Assembly (NCBI GenBank): GCA_020343555.1
Contig: CP070800.1
Location: 1,720,878 to 1,734,807 of the forward strand
Length of the DNA: 13,930 nucleotides
From: Dehalococcoidales bacterium
Lineage (GTDB): Bacteria; Chloroflexota; Dehalococcoidia; Dehalococcoidales; UBA2162
Reading direction: 5' to 3'
The notes under the pieces were generated by a model. The model had not been told where the DNA came from. It did not search any database and saw only the letters and a list, made by a program, of their open reading frames with translations. Shown here piece by piece: positions 13,914-13,930 of the stretch (its first letter is position 1; each line of letters starts with the position of its first letter). The position numbers were made by a program, and so were the translations under genes.

Positions 13914-13930
13914 AGTCTTAATTGTTTTTT

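Noticed and set aside
1..13930. CRISPR arrays, insertion sequences, tRNA or rRNA genes, phage genes
   Set aside because: None was seen: no spaced direct repeats, transposase motifs or structural RNA signatures.

Overview
The window looks like a chromosomal segment of a strictly anaerobic bacterium. It carries a complete rubredoxin-linked oxygen and peroxide defence set, a class I (oxygen-labile, iron-sulfur) two-subunit fumarase and several cysteine-rich Fe-S electron carriers. Shine-Dalgarno sites and a sigma-70 type promoter argue for Bacteria. The gene mix resembles Dehalococcoidia (Chloroflexota) or a similar sediment anaerobe, but that placement comes from memory of families and was not tested.

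Layout. (1) Positions 1-3039: the first codons of a leftward gene run off the left edge, followed by a mostly non-coding stretch and a soluble histidine kinase with about five PAS domains and no response regulator beside it. (2) Positions 3086-3505: a small YkgJ-type Cys-cluster protein with a probable leaderless promoter, converging on the next operon and sharing a TTAA stop with it. (3) Positions 8700 down to 3502, minus strand: five tightly packed genes in the order HdrB/LutA-like CCG protein, LutB-like LUD ferredoxin protein, fumarase alpha, fumarase beta, L-aspartate oxidase (nadB). Stops and starts overlap or lie within 11 bases, so this is one operon. (4) Positions 8701-9092: a divergent control region with a CRP/FNR-type palindrome. 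(5) Positions 9093-13466, plus strand: a small 8-Cys protein, a ferredoxin-like protein, a ferritin-like diiron protein, a flavin reductase-rubredoxin fusion, a flavodiiron protein, rubrerythrin and superoxide reductase, ended by a strong terminator. A good internal promoter precedes the fourth-from-last pair of units, at 10068-10096. (6) Positions 13519-13930: a short leftward gene that probably lacks a standard start codon, and a hairpin near the right edge.

How they may work together. The plus-strand cluster forms an electron chain: reduced flavin or NAD(P)H feeds the flavin reductase-rubredoxin protein, whose rubredoxin can supply the flavodiiron protein (O2 or NO), rubrerythrin (H2O2) and superoxide reductase. 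The minus-strand operon handles fumarate: fumarase makes or uses it, and the NadB flavoprotein can reduce it while oxidising aspartate. The two Fe-S proteins at its head suggest a route for delivering or removing electrons, which raises the possibility of an unusual soluble fumarate-reducing assembly. That last step is inference.
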